In this document: piece by piece, positions 25,262-35,000 of the stretch
Numbering within the stretch: the stretch's first letter is position 1
Layout of the letters: every line of letters begins with the position of its first letter
Assembly (NCBI GenBank): GCA_014656175.1
Contig: BNBX01000003.1
Span: 304,573 to 368,572 of the forward strand
Reading direction: 5' to 3'
Source of the DNA: Streptomyces werraensis
GTDB lineage: Bacteria > Actinomycetota > Actinomycetes > Streptomycetales > Streptomycetaceae
Length of the DNA stretch: 64,000 bases
Notes under the pieces: model-generated
Seen by the model: the letters and a program-made list of their open reading frames with translations, nothing else
Databases searched by the model: none
What the model was told of the DNA's origin: nothing
Program-made: the position numbers and the translations under genes

Positions 25262-25450
25262 ATGAGCCACGTGATGTCGGAGAAGACGGGCAAGCTCCGG
25301 ACCCGGCGTCCGGAGACCGGCTGGGCGCGCGCACGGCGCCTGCGCGACCAGGAACCGCTGCGGACCTGCCTCCCCGCGGTCGACCGGGACACCACGCGGG
25401 CCGCTCCGGTCACCTGGGCCGAGGAGAACATCGTGCGTGGCGAGGACTGA
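25262..25450 (+). CDS. Small basic hypothetical protein (uncertain)
   Basis: 62 residues, rich in Arg, with a WARARRLRDQEPLRTC core and an acidic end. The start is unclear: ATG 25262 has GAAGGAAG only 1-2 nt upstream, while GTG 25271 or ATG 25274 would give better spacing. No domain recognised. The frame ends 13 bp before a 9-bp hairpin, which weakly supports a real transcribed unit. Confidence 0.4.
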   Translation: MSHVMSEKTGKLRTRRPETGWARARRLRDQEPLRTCLPAVDRDTTRAAPVTWAEENIVRGED

Positions 25451-25463
25451 CCCTCCGCCGTCA

Positions 25464-25492
25464 CCGGGCTGCCCACGGGATGCGCAGCCCGG
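25464..25492. terminator. Hairpin after the small ORF
   Basis: CCGGGCTGC (25464-25472) and GCAGCCCGG (25484-25492), 9 perfect pairs, 11-nt loop. It separates the chromosomal genes from the biosynthetic cluster. Confidence 0.5.
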
Positions 25493-25726
25493 GCGGAGTG
25501 CGTCCACCCGCCCCGACGTCGCGTCAGCGATCGCACGGCGAAAAGCCACTTCGACACCGGGAGCCCGTCCGCTTCCATGCCGGTGGTGACCTGTGCGCTC
25601 GCAGGTTGTGCGCCGGGGCGTTCTCGGCCCCCTCGACGGTCGGAGGGCGGCACCGTACGGTCGACGACGGTCACAAGGGAGACCGGTGGGCGGGCCCGGC
25701 CGCATGACGAGGGGCGAGGAGTGGCG

Positions 25727-26479
25727 ATGGTGGGCAAGGACCCCTGGATCAGGTCACTGCGCGGTGCCGCGGATGTCCGGGCGCGCGTGGTGTTCTTTCC
25801 GCACGCCGGAGGCGCCGCCTCGTTCTACGCTCCGTTCGCGCGGCGGTTCCCCGACGGGTACGACGTCGCAGCCGTTCAGTACCCGGGGCGCCAGGAGCGT
25901 TGGGGCGAACCGTTCGAGACGACGGTCGAAGGCCTCGCCGACCGGCTGCTGCCGTCCCTGCGGCGATGGGCGGCAGAGCCCGTGCCGCTCGTCCTCGTCG
26001 GCCACAGCATGGGAGCGTCCGTCGCCTTCGAGTCGATGCTCCGGCTCGGGCGCGACCGGTCGACGGCCCACTGCCGCCTGGTCGTCTCCGGCCGCGCCGC
26101 CCCGTCGGTGACGCGAGAGGCCCAGGCGTTCGACTCCGACCAGGACCTGCTCGACCACCTCGCACGCCTCGGCGGAACCGACACGGCGATCCTGAGCAAC
26201 CCTGACCTGATGGACCTGGCGCTGCCCGCCCTACGCAACGACTACCGGGCGGTCACCCGGTATCGGCCGGTCCCCGACGCGATGGTGGCGACGCCCGTCC
26301 TCTGTCTGACCGGGGACCGGGACCCGCAGGTGACGCCGGAGGAAGCTGCGGCCTGGAAGAGTCACACCACGGCCGGCTTCCGGCTGGAAATGCTCCCCGG
26401 CGGACACTTCTACCTGTCGGACCACCAGGACACCGTCGTGCGCCTCGTCGCCGAGTGCGCCGAGGCCCGCGACCGATGA
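25727..26479 (+). CDS. Type II thioesterase of the NRPS cluster
   Basis: 250 residues from the ATG at 25727 with GAGGAG 6 nt upstream. Alpha/beta-hydrolase of the GrsT/SrfAD group: VVFFPHAGGAASFYAPFA opening, nucleophile elbow GHSMG with Ser94, acid Asp199 in GDRDPQV, and His227 in PGGHFYL. These free-standing enzymes remove misloaded acyl or aminoacyl groups from carrier domains. It stands apart from the biosynthetic run by 891 bp but on the same strand; a link to the downstream synthetases is by context. It is a different family from the PBP-type hydrolase at 28667. Confidence 0.92.
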   Translation: MVGKDPWIRSLRGAADVRARVVFFPHAGGAASFYAPFARRFPDGYDVAAVQYPGRQERWGEPFETTVEGLADRLLPSLRRWAAEPVPLVLVGHSMGASVAFESMLRLGRDRSTAHCRLVVSGRAAPSVTREAQAFDSDQDLLDHLARLGGTDTAILSNPDLMDLALPALRNDYRAVTRYRPVPDAMVATPVLCLTGDRDPQVTPEEAAAWKSHTTAGFRLEMLPGGHFYLSDHQDTVVRLVAECAEARDR

Positions 26480-27370
26480 CGGGCGGTGGGCCCGCAGTGC
26501 GCCGGGGCCGCGCCGAACTGCTGCTCTCTCCTTGACGTGGCGCCCACGGCAGGTGGGCGAGCCCGCGATTCCCCGGCATCCCGCGTGCGCCGGGCCGGCC
26601 TCGGCGCCGTGGCCGTGCCGACGTCCGGACGACCGGGCGGGGCCCGGGGAGACCCCCGCCCGGTCTGGCCGAAACCCATGGCGTGGACGGCCGTGTGATC
26701 GAGGCGGCGGTTGCGGGGGTGAGGGGTCGTGCCCCGCGGTGTCGAGGACTTGTGAATTCTCTGCGACGGCACCAGGTTTGAATGTGAAACGCCGGGATAC
26801 ACGCCCTTCTCGGCGGGGCGTCCGGCTGCTCTCCCCTTCGATTTCGGGGGGTTGCGATCTCGTCACCCGACGTGAAAACTGTGAGCGCACTCGGCCCGGA
26901 CGAATCGTGTCGAAGGTGTGTTCTCGGCATGTGAAGTGCGCAATCGTGGGTCAGGGGAGTTCCCGCGCGGGGTTGCCGCAGGGGAGAAGTCACGGGGGGA
27001 TGTGTTGATGTCTGTTCGTCGGTCCCCGGGGTGTGTGCTGCCAGGCTGCGCAGGTGCGGGCCTGTCCGCTGCTCGGCGGGCTTCCGGACCGCTCGGAGCC
27101 GCAGCCCCGCCGTCCGGAAGCTGTCCTCGGATGCGCTGACGCCTGGGCCGCCGGCGTGCCGTGAGCCGGCGGACCTGATGCTCCCGGCCCGGCCCCGGGC
27201 GGGCCGCGCGGGGAGCTTGTGGCGCGGAGCGAGAGCCGTCCCGCGGTGCCACGCCCGGTGGCCGTGAGCATGACGGCCGCCCCTGCCCGCAGAGGCCCAC
27301 GGCATCGTCGCACCACGGCATCGTCGGTGACCCACCGCCAAGCCTGCGCGTTCTCACCCAAGGAGAAACG
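26480..27370. other. Long non-coding region before the P450 gene, 891 bp
   Basis: Several overlapping frames exist on both strands but none has a sensible start, codon bias or recognisable protein. The middle part (26740-26960) is noticeably lower in GC than the flanks, consistent with promoters and regulator binding for the biosynthetic operon. The last bases before the P450 gene are a clear AAGGAG ribosome-binding site (27359-27364). No regulator gene is present between the thioesterase and the P450. Confidence 0.5.
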
Positions 27371-28579
27371 GTGACAAGCACAGAACTGACCGGGGCGGAA
27401 TCGCCACTTGACGCGTTACCCGGCAGATGGCGCTCCTTACGCGACGCGGGCCCCGTGGCGTACGACGAGGAGCGGCAGCAGTGGCACGTCGTGGACCACC
27501 AGGGCGTCGCCGCCGTGCTGTCCGACCCGGCGACGTACTCCTCCGACATGACGCCGATCGCCCCCACCCAGGAGGACTTCGAGACCTTCACCCGGGGCAA
27601 CTTCGTCGGCATGGACCCGCCGGAGCACCGCAAGCTCCGCACCCTGGTCAGCCAGGCCTTCACCCCCCGCGTGGTCCACGGACTCGCACCACGTGTCGAG
27701 GCCGTCTGCGCGCGGCTGTTCGACGGTGTCGCCGACCGTGACCGCTTCGACCTCGTCGACACCCTCGCCTACCCCCTGCCGATCATCGTGATCGCCGAAC
27801 TCCTCGGTGTCCCCGCCGAGGACCACCGGCTGTTCCAGGAGTGGGCCGCCACCCTCTTCGGCGGCGACCAGCTCGGCGACAGCCTCGACATGGCCGACCT
27901 GGAACGGGCGCTGGAGGCCATCGCCCCGACCGTGCGCGAGATGAACGGCTACGTGCTGGACCACATACGCCGCCGCCGCGCCGACCCCGGTGACGACCTG
28001 ACCACAAGACTCCTCGCCGCCGAGGTCGACGGGACGCGGCTGGAGGACCAGGAGATCGTCGGCTTCGTCGCCCTGCTGCTGGTCGCCGGGCACATCACCA
28101 CCACCGCACTGCTCGGCAACGCGGTGGTCACCTTCGACCGGCACCCCGGCACGTTCGACGCACTGCGCAAGGACCCGGACCGGGTGCCCGCCGCCGTGGA
28201 GGAAGTCCTGCGGTGGCTCCCGCCCTTCCCCGAGCTGGGCCGGCGCACCACCCGGACCGTGGAGCTCGGCGGCCACGAGATTCCGGCCGACACCCTGCTG
28301 ATGGTCCACCTCGGGGCCGCCAACCGCGACCCCTCCCGCTTCACCTCGCCGGACGTCTTCGACCCGGCACGCGATCCCAACCCCCATCTGACCTTCGGGC
28401 ACGGCATCCACTTCTGCTTCGGCGCCCCCCTGGCCCGGCTGGAAGCCCGTATCGCCCTGCGGATGATGATGGATCGTTTCCCCGCCGTCGAGGTGCCCTC
28501 GTACGACGACGTCACGTACCAGAACCCGGCCGTCATCGTCGGCGTACGCCACCTGCCGATCGCCGTCACCAGGCCGTAA
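27371..28579 (+). CDS. Cytochrome P450 of the NRPS cluster, with two TTA codons
   Basis: 402 residues from a GTG at 27371 with AAGGAG 6 nt upstream. Bacterial class I P450 layout: MDPPEHRKLRTLVSQAFTP (C-helix), I-helix AGHITTT (239-245), ExxR at Glu278-Arg281, haem-binding loop FGHGIHFCFG with Cys349. The usual acidic residue of the I-helix A-G-x-D/E-T-T motif is Ile242, so proton delivery may differ. Codons 16 (27416-27418) and 23 (27437-27439) are TTA, which require the bldA tRNA. First gene of a tight run (P450, hydrolase, NRPS). Probable role: hydroxylation or coupling of a carrier-bound residue or of the finished peptide; the substrate cannot be read. Confidence 0.93.
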   Translation: MTSTELTGAESPLDALPGRWRSLRDAGPVAYDEERQQWHVVDHQGVAAVLSDPATYSSDMTPIAPTQEDFETFTRGNFVGMDPPEHRKLRTLVSQAFTPRVVHGLAPRVEAVCARLFDGVADRDRFDLVDTLAYPLPIIVIAELLGVPAEDHRLFQEWAATLFGGDQLGDSLDMADLERALEAIAPTVREMNGYVLDHIRRRRADPGDDLTTRLLAAEVDGTRLEDQEIVGFVALLLVAGHITTTALLGNAVVTFDRHPGTFDALRKDPDRVPAAVEEVLRWLPPFPELGRRTTRTVELGGHEIPADTLLMVHLGAANRDPSRFTSPDVFDPARDPNPHLTFGHGIHFCFGAPLARLEARIALRMMMDRFPAVEVPSYDDVTYQNPAVIVGVRHLPIAVTRP

Positions 28580-28666
28580 GCACGTCGACGCGCACTCCCG
28601 CACCGCTCACCGCGGGCCGGCGCGTCCCCTCTCCCCGCACCCGCTCTCACCAGGAGTCACGTCCCC

Positions 28667-30022
28667 ATGACCTACTCGACCGCCGCGCCGACCACCGACC
28701 GGCCACCGGCCGCCTCACACCACGAGTTGCGCGGTCACCTCGAATCCCTCGCGCGCATCCACCGCGTGCCCGGGGCCCAACTCGCCGTCCACACGGGAAC
28801 CCACCTCGTCAGCGTGCACACCGGCACGGCCGACGCCCTGACGAACACCGCGTTCACCGCGCGGACGGCCGTCCCCCTGGGTTCCGTCACCAAGGTCGCC
28901 ACCGCCACCGCCGTCCTGCTCCTCGCCGATGACGGCGACATCGACCTGGACGAGCCCGTCAGCGACCTCCTGCCCGACTTAGCCGGCGAGTTACCCGAAG
29001 TGACGGTCCGTCACCTGCTGAGTCACACCGCGGGACTCCCCACCGGACCCGACTCCGACAGCGCCGTCGGCGCCACCGCATCCCGCTACCTCTCGACCGT
29101 CTGGACCGCCCGGAACACCCTCTTCGCACCGGGCACCGGATTCTCGTACTCCAACGCCGGCTACGTCGTCGCCGGCCGCATCCTGTCCGAAGTGACGGGC
29201 ATGACCTGGCAGGAAGCGGTGACGGCGCTCGTCCTGGAACCCCTGGGCATCGTCCCCGCGTTCCTCGGTGACACCGCCCCCTCCCGGCCGCTCGCCGGCG
29301 GCCACGCCCTCAACACGGCCACGGGCCTGGTGCGCCCGGCCCACCAGAACCTCGCCCCGGTGGAGGCCCCCGCCGGAGCCCTGCTGGCCAGCGCCGAGGA
29401 CCTGGTCACCCTGGGCAGAGCCCTGATCGGCCGATCGCCCGCGCTGCCCGCCGCCGTCGCCGACCGGATGCGCCACCCCGAACCGGCCGCCGACGCCGGT
29501 GCGCTGGCGGACTCCTGGGGCCTGGGCCTCGCCCTCTTCCAGCAGGACGGCCGGATGTGGTGGGGCCACGACGGCAACGCCCAGGGCACCTCCTGCCACC
29601 TGCGGGCCGACGCCGACACGGGCGTCGTGGTCGCCTTCACCGGCAACGCCGGTGCCGCCACCGCCCTGTGGCGCGACATCGCTGCCGAACTCGCCCGGCT
29701 CACCGGCATCCGCGTGCCCACCGGCCCGTCCGCCGGCCCCCGTCGCGGACCCGCCCTGCCCCTCAAGGACTGCGCCGGGACGTACCGCAACGGGGGCATC
29801 GAGTACACGGTCAAGCTGGACGGGGACGGCAGGCCGACCCTGTCCGTCGACGGTGACTGCCCCATCCCGCTGGTGTGCTACGCGGACCTGTCCTGCGACC
29901 TGGTGGACCCGTCCACCGGCCGGCTCGAACCGGGCGGCCGCTTCCACCGCGACCCGGTCACCGGGGCCATCGACCGGCTGCAGATATCCGGGCGCACCGC
30001 GCGCCGAACAGGCACCGGCTGA
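28667..30022 (+). CDS. PBP/beta-lactamase-fold serine hydrolase, candidate stand-alone macrocyclizing thioesterase (SurE-like)
   Basis: 451 residues, ATG at 28667 with AGGAG at 28652-28656. Class C beta-lactamase/DD-peptidase fold with S73-V-T-K76, Y161-S-N163 and H301-D-G303, plus the HLLSHTAGLP block; residues ~365-441 form a separate beta-rich, lipocalin-like domain (CAGTYRNGGIEYTVKLDGDG). No signal peptide, so it works in the cytoplasm, unlike a resistance beta-lactamase or PBP. Size, two-domain form and position directly upstream of NRPS genes match PBP-type thioesterases such as SurE, which take a peptide from the last carrier domain and join it head-to-tail. The synthetase lacks a starter C domain, leaving the free amine this chemistry needs. 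Codons 105 and 109 are TTA. Fold certain; cyclase role inferred. Confidence 0.85.
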   Translation: MTYSTAAPTTDRPPAASHHELRGHLESLARIHRVPGAQLAVHTGTHLVSVHTGTADALTNTAFTARTAVPLGSVTKVATATAVLLLADDGDIDLDEPVSDLLPDLAGELPEVTVRHLLSHTAGLPTGPDSDSAVGATASRYLSTVWTARNTLFAPGTGFSYSNAGYVVAGRILSEVTGMTWQEAVTALVLEPLGIVPAFLGDTAPSRPLAGGHALNTATGLVRPAHQNLAPVEAPAGALLASAEDLVTLGRALIGRSPALPAAVADRMRHPEPAADAGALADSWGLGLALFQQDGRMWWGHDGNAQGTSCHLRADADTGVVVAFTGNAGAATALWRDIAAELARLTGIRVPTGPSAGPRRGPALPLKDCAGTYRNGGIEYTVKLDGDGRPTLSVDGDCPIPLVCYADLSCDLVDPSTGRLEPGGRFHRDPVTGAIDRLQISGRTARRTGTG

Positions 30023-30035
30023 CCGCACCGCGCGC

Positions 30036-30073
30036 CGCACCGCCGTCGTCCGACCGCACCGCCGTCGTCCGAC
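30036..30073. repeat. Tandem direct repeat, 2 x 19 bp
   Basis: CGCACCGCCGTCGTCCGAC occurs twice back to back (30036-30054 and 30055-30073), just after the stop of the hydrolase and 132 bp before the NRPS1 start. Probably a slippage duplication, possibly of a regulator site. Confidence 0.8.
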
Positions 30074-30205
30074 CGCGTCCCGCGCCACCCGTCACGCACC
30101 CGCCCCGTGCGCGAAGACCCCCGCACCGCTCCGGTGTGCCCCCACGCCGCCCCCGAGCGGTGTGCCGGGTCCGCGCCCCGCCACCGCCCGAAGGACTGCT
30201 CCCCG

Positions 30206-32020
30206 ATGACGGACCTGCATGCCCCGCGCCCCGCCACGCCCGCTTCCCCAGCGGCCGGTCCCGTCCCGCCGGCCCGTGCCGACCACGCCACACGGCACGT
30301 CCCGCTCGGTGAGGTGTTCACCGGCTGGGCGACGCGGGACCCGCACGCCCCCGCGGTGACCGACGGCCGCCGCACCTGGTCGTACGGCGAACTCGCCCGG
30401 CGGGCCGGCCGGCTCGGCGCCCACCTCGCCGCGAACGGCGCCGGACCGGAGCGGACGGTGGCACTGGTCCTGCCGCGCTCGATGGAACTGATCGCCGCCG
30501 AGCTGGCCGTGGCCCTGACCGGTGCCGCCTTCCTGCCCGTCGATCCCGACTACCCCGCCGAACGGCGGGAACTGATGCTCGCCGACGCCGCACCGGCCGT
30601 CGTCCTGGACGACCGCGACCGGGTCCGCGCACTGCTCGACGACGAGGACCGCGAGGCGGCCGCGCCCGTGCCCCGGGTACTGCCCGACCATGCCGCGTAC
30701 GTCATCTTCACCTCCGGCTCCACCGGCACCCCCAAGGGCGTCACCGTCACCCACCGGGGCATCGCCGGTTTCACCGCGGCGGCCGCCGAACGCTACGCCG
30801 TCGGCCCCGGCGACCGCGTGCTGCAGTTCTCCTCGCCCAGTTTCGACGCCTCCGTGCTGGAGCTGTTCATCTCCGTGCTGTCCGGCGCCACGCTGGTCGT
30901 CCCGCCGCACGGGCCCTGGCTGGGCGACGAACTGGCCGCCGTCCTGGCCGAACACCGCATCACTCACACCCTCATACCGCCGGCGGCCCTCGCCACCCTG
31001 CCCGACCCAACGGACCTCGGCGGCCTGCCGTCGCTGCGCACCCTGATCGTCGGCGCCGAGGCGTGCCCGGCCACCCTCGTCGACCGGTGGGCCCCCGGCC
31101 GCCGCATGATCAACTCCTACGGGCCGACCGAGGCCACCATCGTCGCCACCTGGACCGGACCCCTGACCGCCGGCACCGGGACGCCCACCATCGGCGGCCC
31201 GCTGCCCGGCACCGAGGCACACGTCCTGGACGCGGCACTGCGCCCGGTGCCGCCGGGCGGCGAGGGCGAGCTGTACGTGGGCGGCGACGGCCTGGCCCGC
31301 GGCTACCTCAACCGCCCCGGACTGACCGCGACACGGTTCGTCGCCCACCCCTTCGGCCCGGCCGGCGCCCGTCTCTACCGCACCGGCGACCGGGTACGCC
31401 GGCGCGACGACGGCGAGCTGGAGTTCCTCGGCCGCGCCGACCGGCAGGTCAAGGTGCGCGGCTTCCGCATCGAACCCGGCGAGATCGAGGCCGCACTGAC
31501 CCGGGACCCGCAGGTCCGCGAGGCCGTCGTCGTGGTCCGTGACCAGGACCCGGGCCGCGGCCGCCTCATCGGCTACGTCACCCCCGCCGCCCCCGCCCGC
31601 AGACCCGCGCCGGCCCGGCTGCGCGCCGCCCTCGCCGCCGCGCTGCCCGCGCACATGGTGCCCTCCGCGATCGTCGTGCTGGACGCGCTGCCGCTCACCC
31701 CGCAGAACAAGATCGACCTCAGGGCACTGCCCGCCCCCGGTGCGGCGCCGACCGAACGGCACGTCGCACCGCGCACCGACGGTGAACGGACCCTCGCCGC
31801 CATCTGGGCCGACGTCCTCGGCGTGGACACCGTCGGCATCGACGACGACTTCTTCGACCTCGGCGGCGACTCGATCCTCGCCGCCCGCGTGCTGACCCGC
31901 ATCCGGGAGGCGTCCGGCGCCCGGCTCACCCTGCGCGACGTGTTCACCGCGCGGACCATCTCCGCGCTCGCCCCGCTGACCGCCGAGCCGTCCGCCGCCC
32001 CGCCGGAGCCGATCCCCGCC
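30206..32020 (+). other. NRPS1 module 1: A-T loading module
   Basis: A domain without an upstream condensation domain. Residues read at the ten pocket positions: D-A-L-L-I-G-S-I-V-K (motif SFDASVLEL, then [22 protein letters not shown]). The pattern is nearest in my memory to Tyr/Trp-type pockets of DALxxGxVVK form, but not an exact known code. Carrier motif LGGDSI with Ser at 31871. Confidence 0.75.
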
Positions 32021-35000
32021 GCCCCGCGCTCGGAACCCGTCCCGCTCTCCGGCGCCCAGCGGCGCCTGTGGTTCCTCGACGACCTCACCGACGGCGGCAC
32101 CGAGTACAACACCGGCGTCGCGCTGCGCCTGCGCGGCCCCCTTGACACGCGTGCCCTGGAACGCGCCCTGCACCGGCTCGCCGCCCGTCACGACTCCCTG
32201 CGCACCACCTTCGCCACGGTCGACGGGCAGGGCGTCCAACTCGTCGCCCCCGAGCCGGACCTGCCGCTGCGCACCGCCGACGTCGGGCACGTGCCCGACG
32301 GCCGGCGGGACAGCGCCGTCGAGCACCTGCTGACCGAGGAACTGCGCCGTCCCCACGACCTGACATCGGGGCCCCTGACGCGGGCGCTGCTCGTCCGCCG
32401 GGCACCCGAGGACCATGTGCTGCTGCTGGCCCAGCACCACATCGTCACCGACGGCTGGTCGGTCGGCGTCCTGACCCGCGACCTGGCCGCCCTCTACCGC
32501 GCGGAGGCCACCGGCGAACCCGACGGGCTGCCCGAACAGGCGGTGCAGTACCCGGACTTCGCACTGTGGGAGCGCGGCCGGCACACGTCCGACGCCCACG
32601 CCGACGACCTCGCCTACTGGAGACGCCACCTCGCCGGCCTCCAGCAGCTCGAGCTGCCCACCGACCGGCCGCGTCCCGCTGTGCGCACCACCGCGGGCGC
32701 CGCCCACCGTCAGGACGTGCCGCGCCCTCTGGTGGACCGGCTGCGGCAGCTGGCCGCGGGCCGCGACACCACTGTCTTCACGGTGTTCGCCGCGGCGGCG
32801 GCCGTGCTGTTCGCCCGCTACTCGGGACAGCGGGACGTCGCCTTCGGCACCGTCACCAACGGTCGGGACCGCCGGGAACTCGAGGATGTGACCGGCTTCT
32901 TCGCCAACACCGTCGTGCTGCGCGGCGAGGTCGACGACGCCGCCACGGTCGACCGGTTCGTGCAGAGCATGCGCGCGACCGTGCTGGACGCGTTCGCCCA
33001 CGACGGCGTGCCCTTCGACCGGGTGGTCGAGGAGCTGGCCCCGCCCCGCGATCCCAGCCGCACCCCGCTGGTGCAGGCACTGGTGGTCCAGCAGGCCGCC
33101 CCCGCCCGGCCGCCGGTCGCCGCGGGACTGCGCATCGACGACCACCCGCTGCCCCGCCCGGCCGCCCGCTTCGACCTGGTGCTGGAGTTCGCGCCGCGCG
33201 CCGACGGCGGGCACGAGCTGACGGTCGAGTACAACACGGACCTGTTCGACGCGGCGACCGTGGCCCGGATGGCCCGACAACTGCACCACCTGCTCGAAGG
33301 GATGGCGGACGGCCCGCAGCGGACGCTGGCCGACCTCCCGCTGCTGTCCGACGACGAGCGGCGCGTGCTCCTCGACTCCTGGAACCCGCCCGCGTCGGGC
33401 GGGGACCCGACCGCCGACACCACGCTCCCCGCGCTGTTCGAGGAGCAGGTGACCAGGACGCCCGACCGCACCGCCGTGACCTGTGGCGACGCCCGGCTGG
33501 ACTACGCCGGCCTGAACCGGCGCGCGAACCGGCTCGCCCGCCTGCTCGTGGCGCGCGGCGCGGGACCGGAGTCCCTGGTCGCGCTGTGCCTGCCGCGCAC
33601 CGCCGGCCTGCTGCCGGTGCTGTGGGCCGTCCTGAAGTCCGGCGCGGGCTACCTGCCCGTCGACCCCGGCTACCCGGCCGAGCGCATCCGCTTCATGCTC
33701 ACCGACGCGGCCCCCGCCCTCGTCCTCGCCACCCGGGAGACCGCGCACGCGCTGCCCGAGGACTGCGAGCCGCTGCTGCTGGAGGACGTGGCGCCCTTCG
33801 TCACCGACACCACGGCAGACGCGCAGGCCGGCACCGAGGCGGGCCTCGCGGACCCGGCCGGCGCCGAAGCCGGCCTCGCGGACGCCGACCTCACCGACGC
33901 CGACCGCAGGGCGCCCCTCCACGCGTCCCATCCCGCCTATGTCATCTACACCTCCGGCTCCACCGGCCGGCCCAAGGGCGTGGTCGTCACCCACCGCAGC
34001 GTGGCCGCGCTGGCAGCGTGGGCCCGGGACATGTTCACAGCGCGCGGCTTCTCCCACGTCGTCGCCTCCACCTCCCTCAACTTCGACGTGTCCGTCTTCG
34101 AGCTGCTGTGCCCCCTGACGGCCGGCGGCAGCGTCGAGGTGATCGCCGACCTCACCGCGCTGGCCGACCTCACCGACGGTTCCCGGCCGCGCCGGGCCGG
34201 ACTCCTCAGCGGCGTGCCGTCCGCGCTGTCCCGGGTGTTCGGCGGCGACGGCGCCCTGGAGGCGGACACCGTCGTCCTCGCCGGGGAGGCCCTGCCCGCC
34301 CGGACCGTCCGGGACATCAAGGACGCGATGCCCGCGGCCGAGGTGGCGAACCTCTACGGCCCCACCGAGGCCACCGTCTACGCCACCGCCTGGTTCGCCG
34401 GCGGCACCGTCCCCGACCAGGCCCCGCCCATAGGGCGCCCCGTCGCCCGCACCCGCGCCTATGTGCTGGACCGTCTGCTGCGCCCCCAGCCGCCCGGCGT
34501 CACCGGCGAGCTGTACCTCGGCGGCGGCGGACTCGCGCGCGGGTACCTGCACCGCCCCGGCCTGACCGCCGCCCGCTTCGTCGCCGACCCGTTCGGCGCT
34601 CCCGGGGAGCGCATGTACCGCACGGGCGACCTGGTGCGCTGGAGCGCGGACGGCCGGCTGGAGTACCTGGGCCGCGTCGACCAGCAGGTCAAGGTGCGCG
34701 GCTTCCGCATCGAACTCGGCGAGGTCGAGGAGGCCCTGCGCGGCTGCGCGGGCGTCGCCGAGGCCGCCGCCACCGTCCGCGACGCCGACGGCCACCGCCG
34801 CCTCGCCGGGTACGTCGTCCCCGCCCCCGGCGCCACTGTGGAGCCCGAGGCCGTGCGCCGTGCCCTCGGGCGCACCCTGCCCGAGTACATGGTGCCCGCG
34901 GCCGTCGTGGTGCTGCCCGCCCTGCCGCTCAACCCCAACGGCAAGCTGGACCGCGGCCGGCTCCCCGACCCGGCGCCCGCCGAACGCGCCGCCCGTCACG

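Noticed and set aside
26480..27370. Possible pathway regulator or small gene in the 0.9 kb gap before the P450
   Set aside because: All frames lack plausible start sites, codon bias and domain sequence on both strands.
28667..30022. Beta-lactamase resistance gene
   Set aside because: No signal peptide, an extra C-terminal beta domain, and tight placement in front of NRPS genes argue for a biosynthetic hydrolase rather than secreted antibiotic resistance.
30206..30300. Lipopeptide or formylated start
   Set aside because: The N-terminus of NRPS1 has only ~30 Ala/Pro-rich residues before A1; there is no starter condensation, acyl-ligase or formyltransferase domain.
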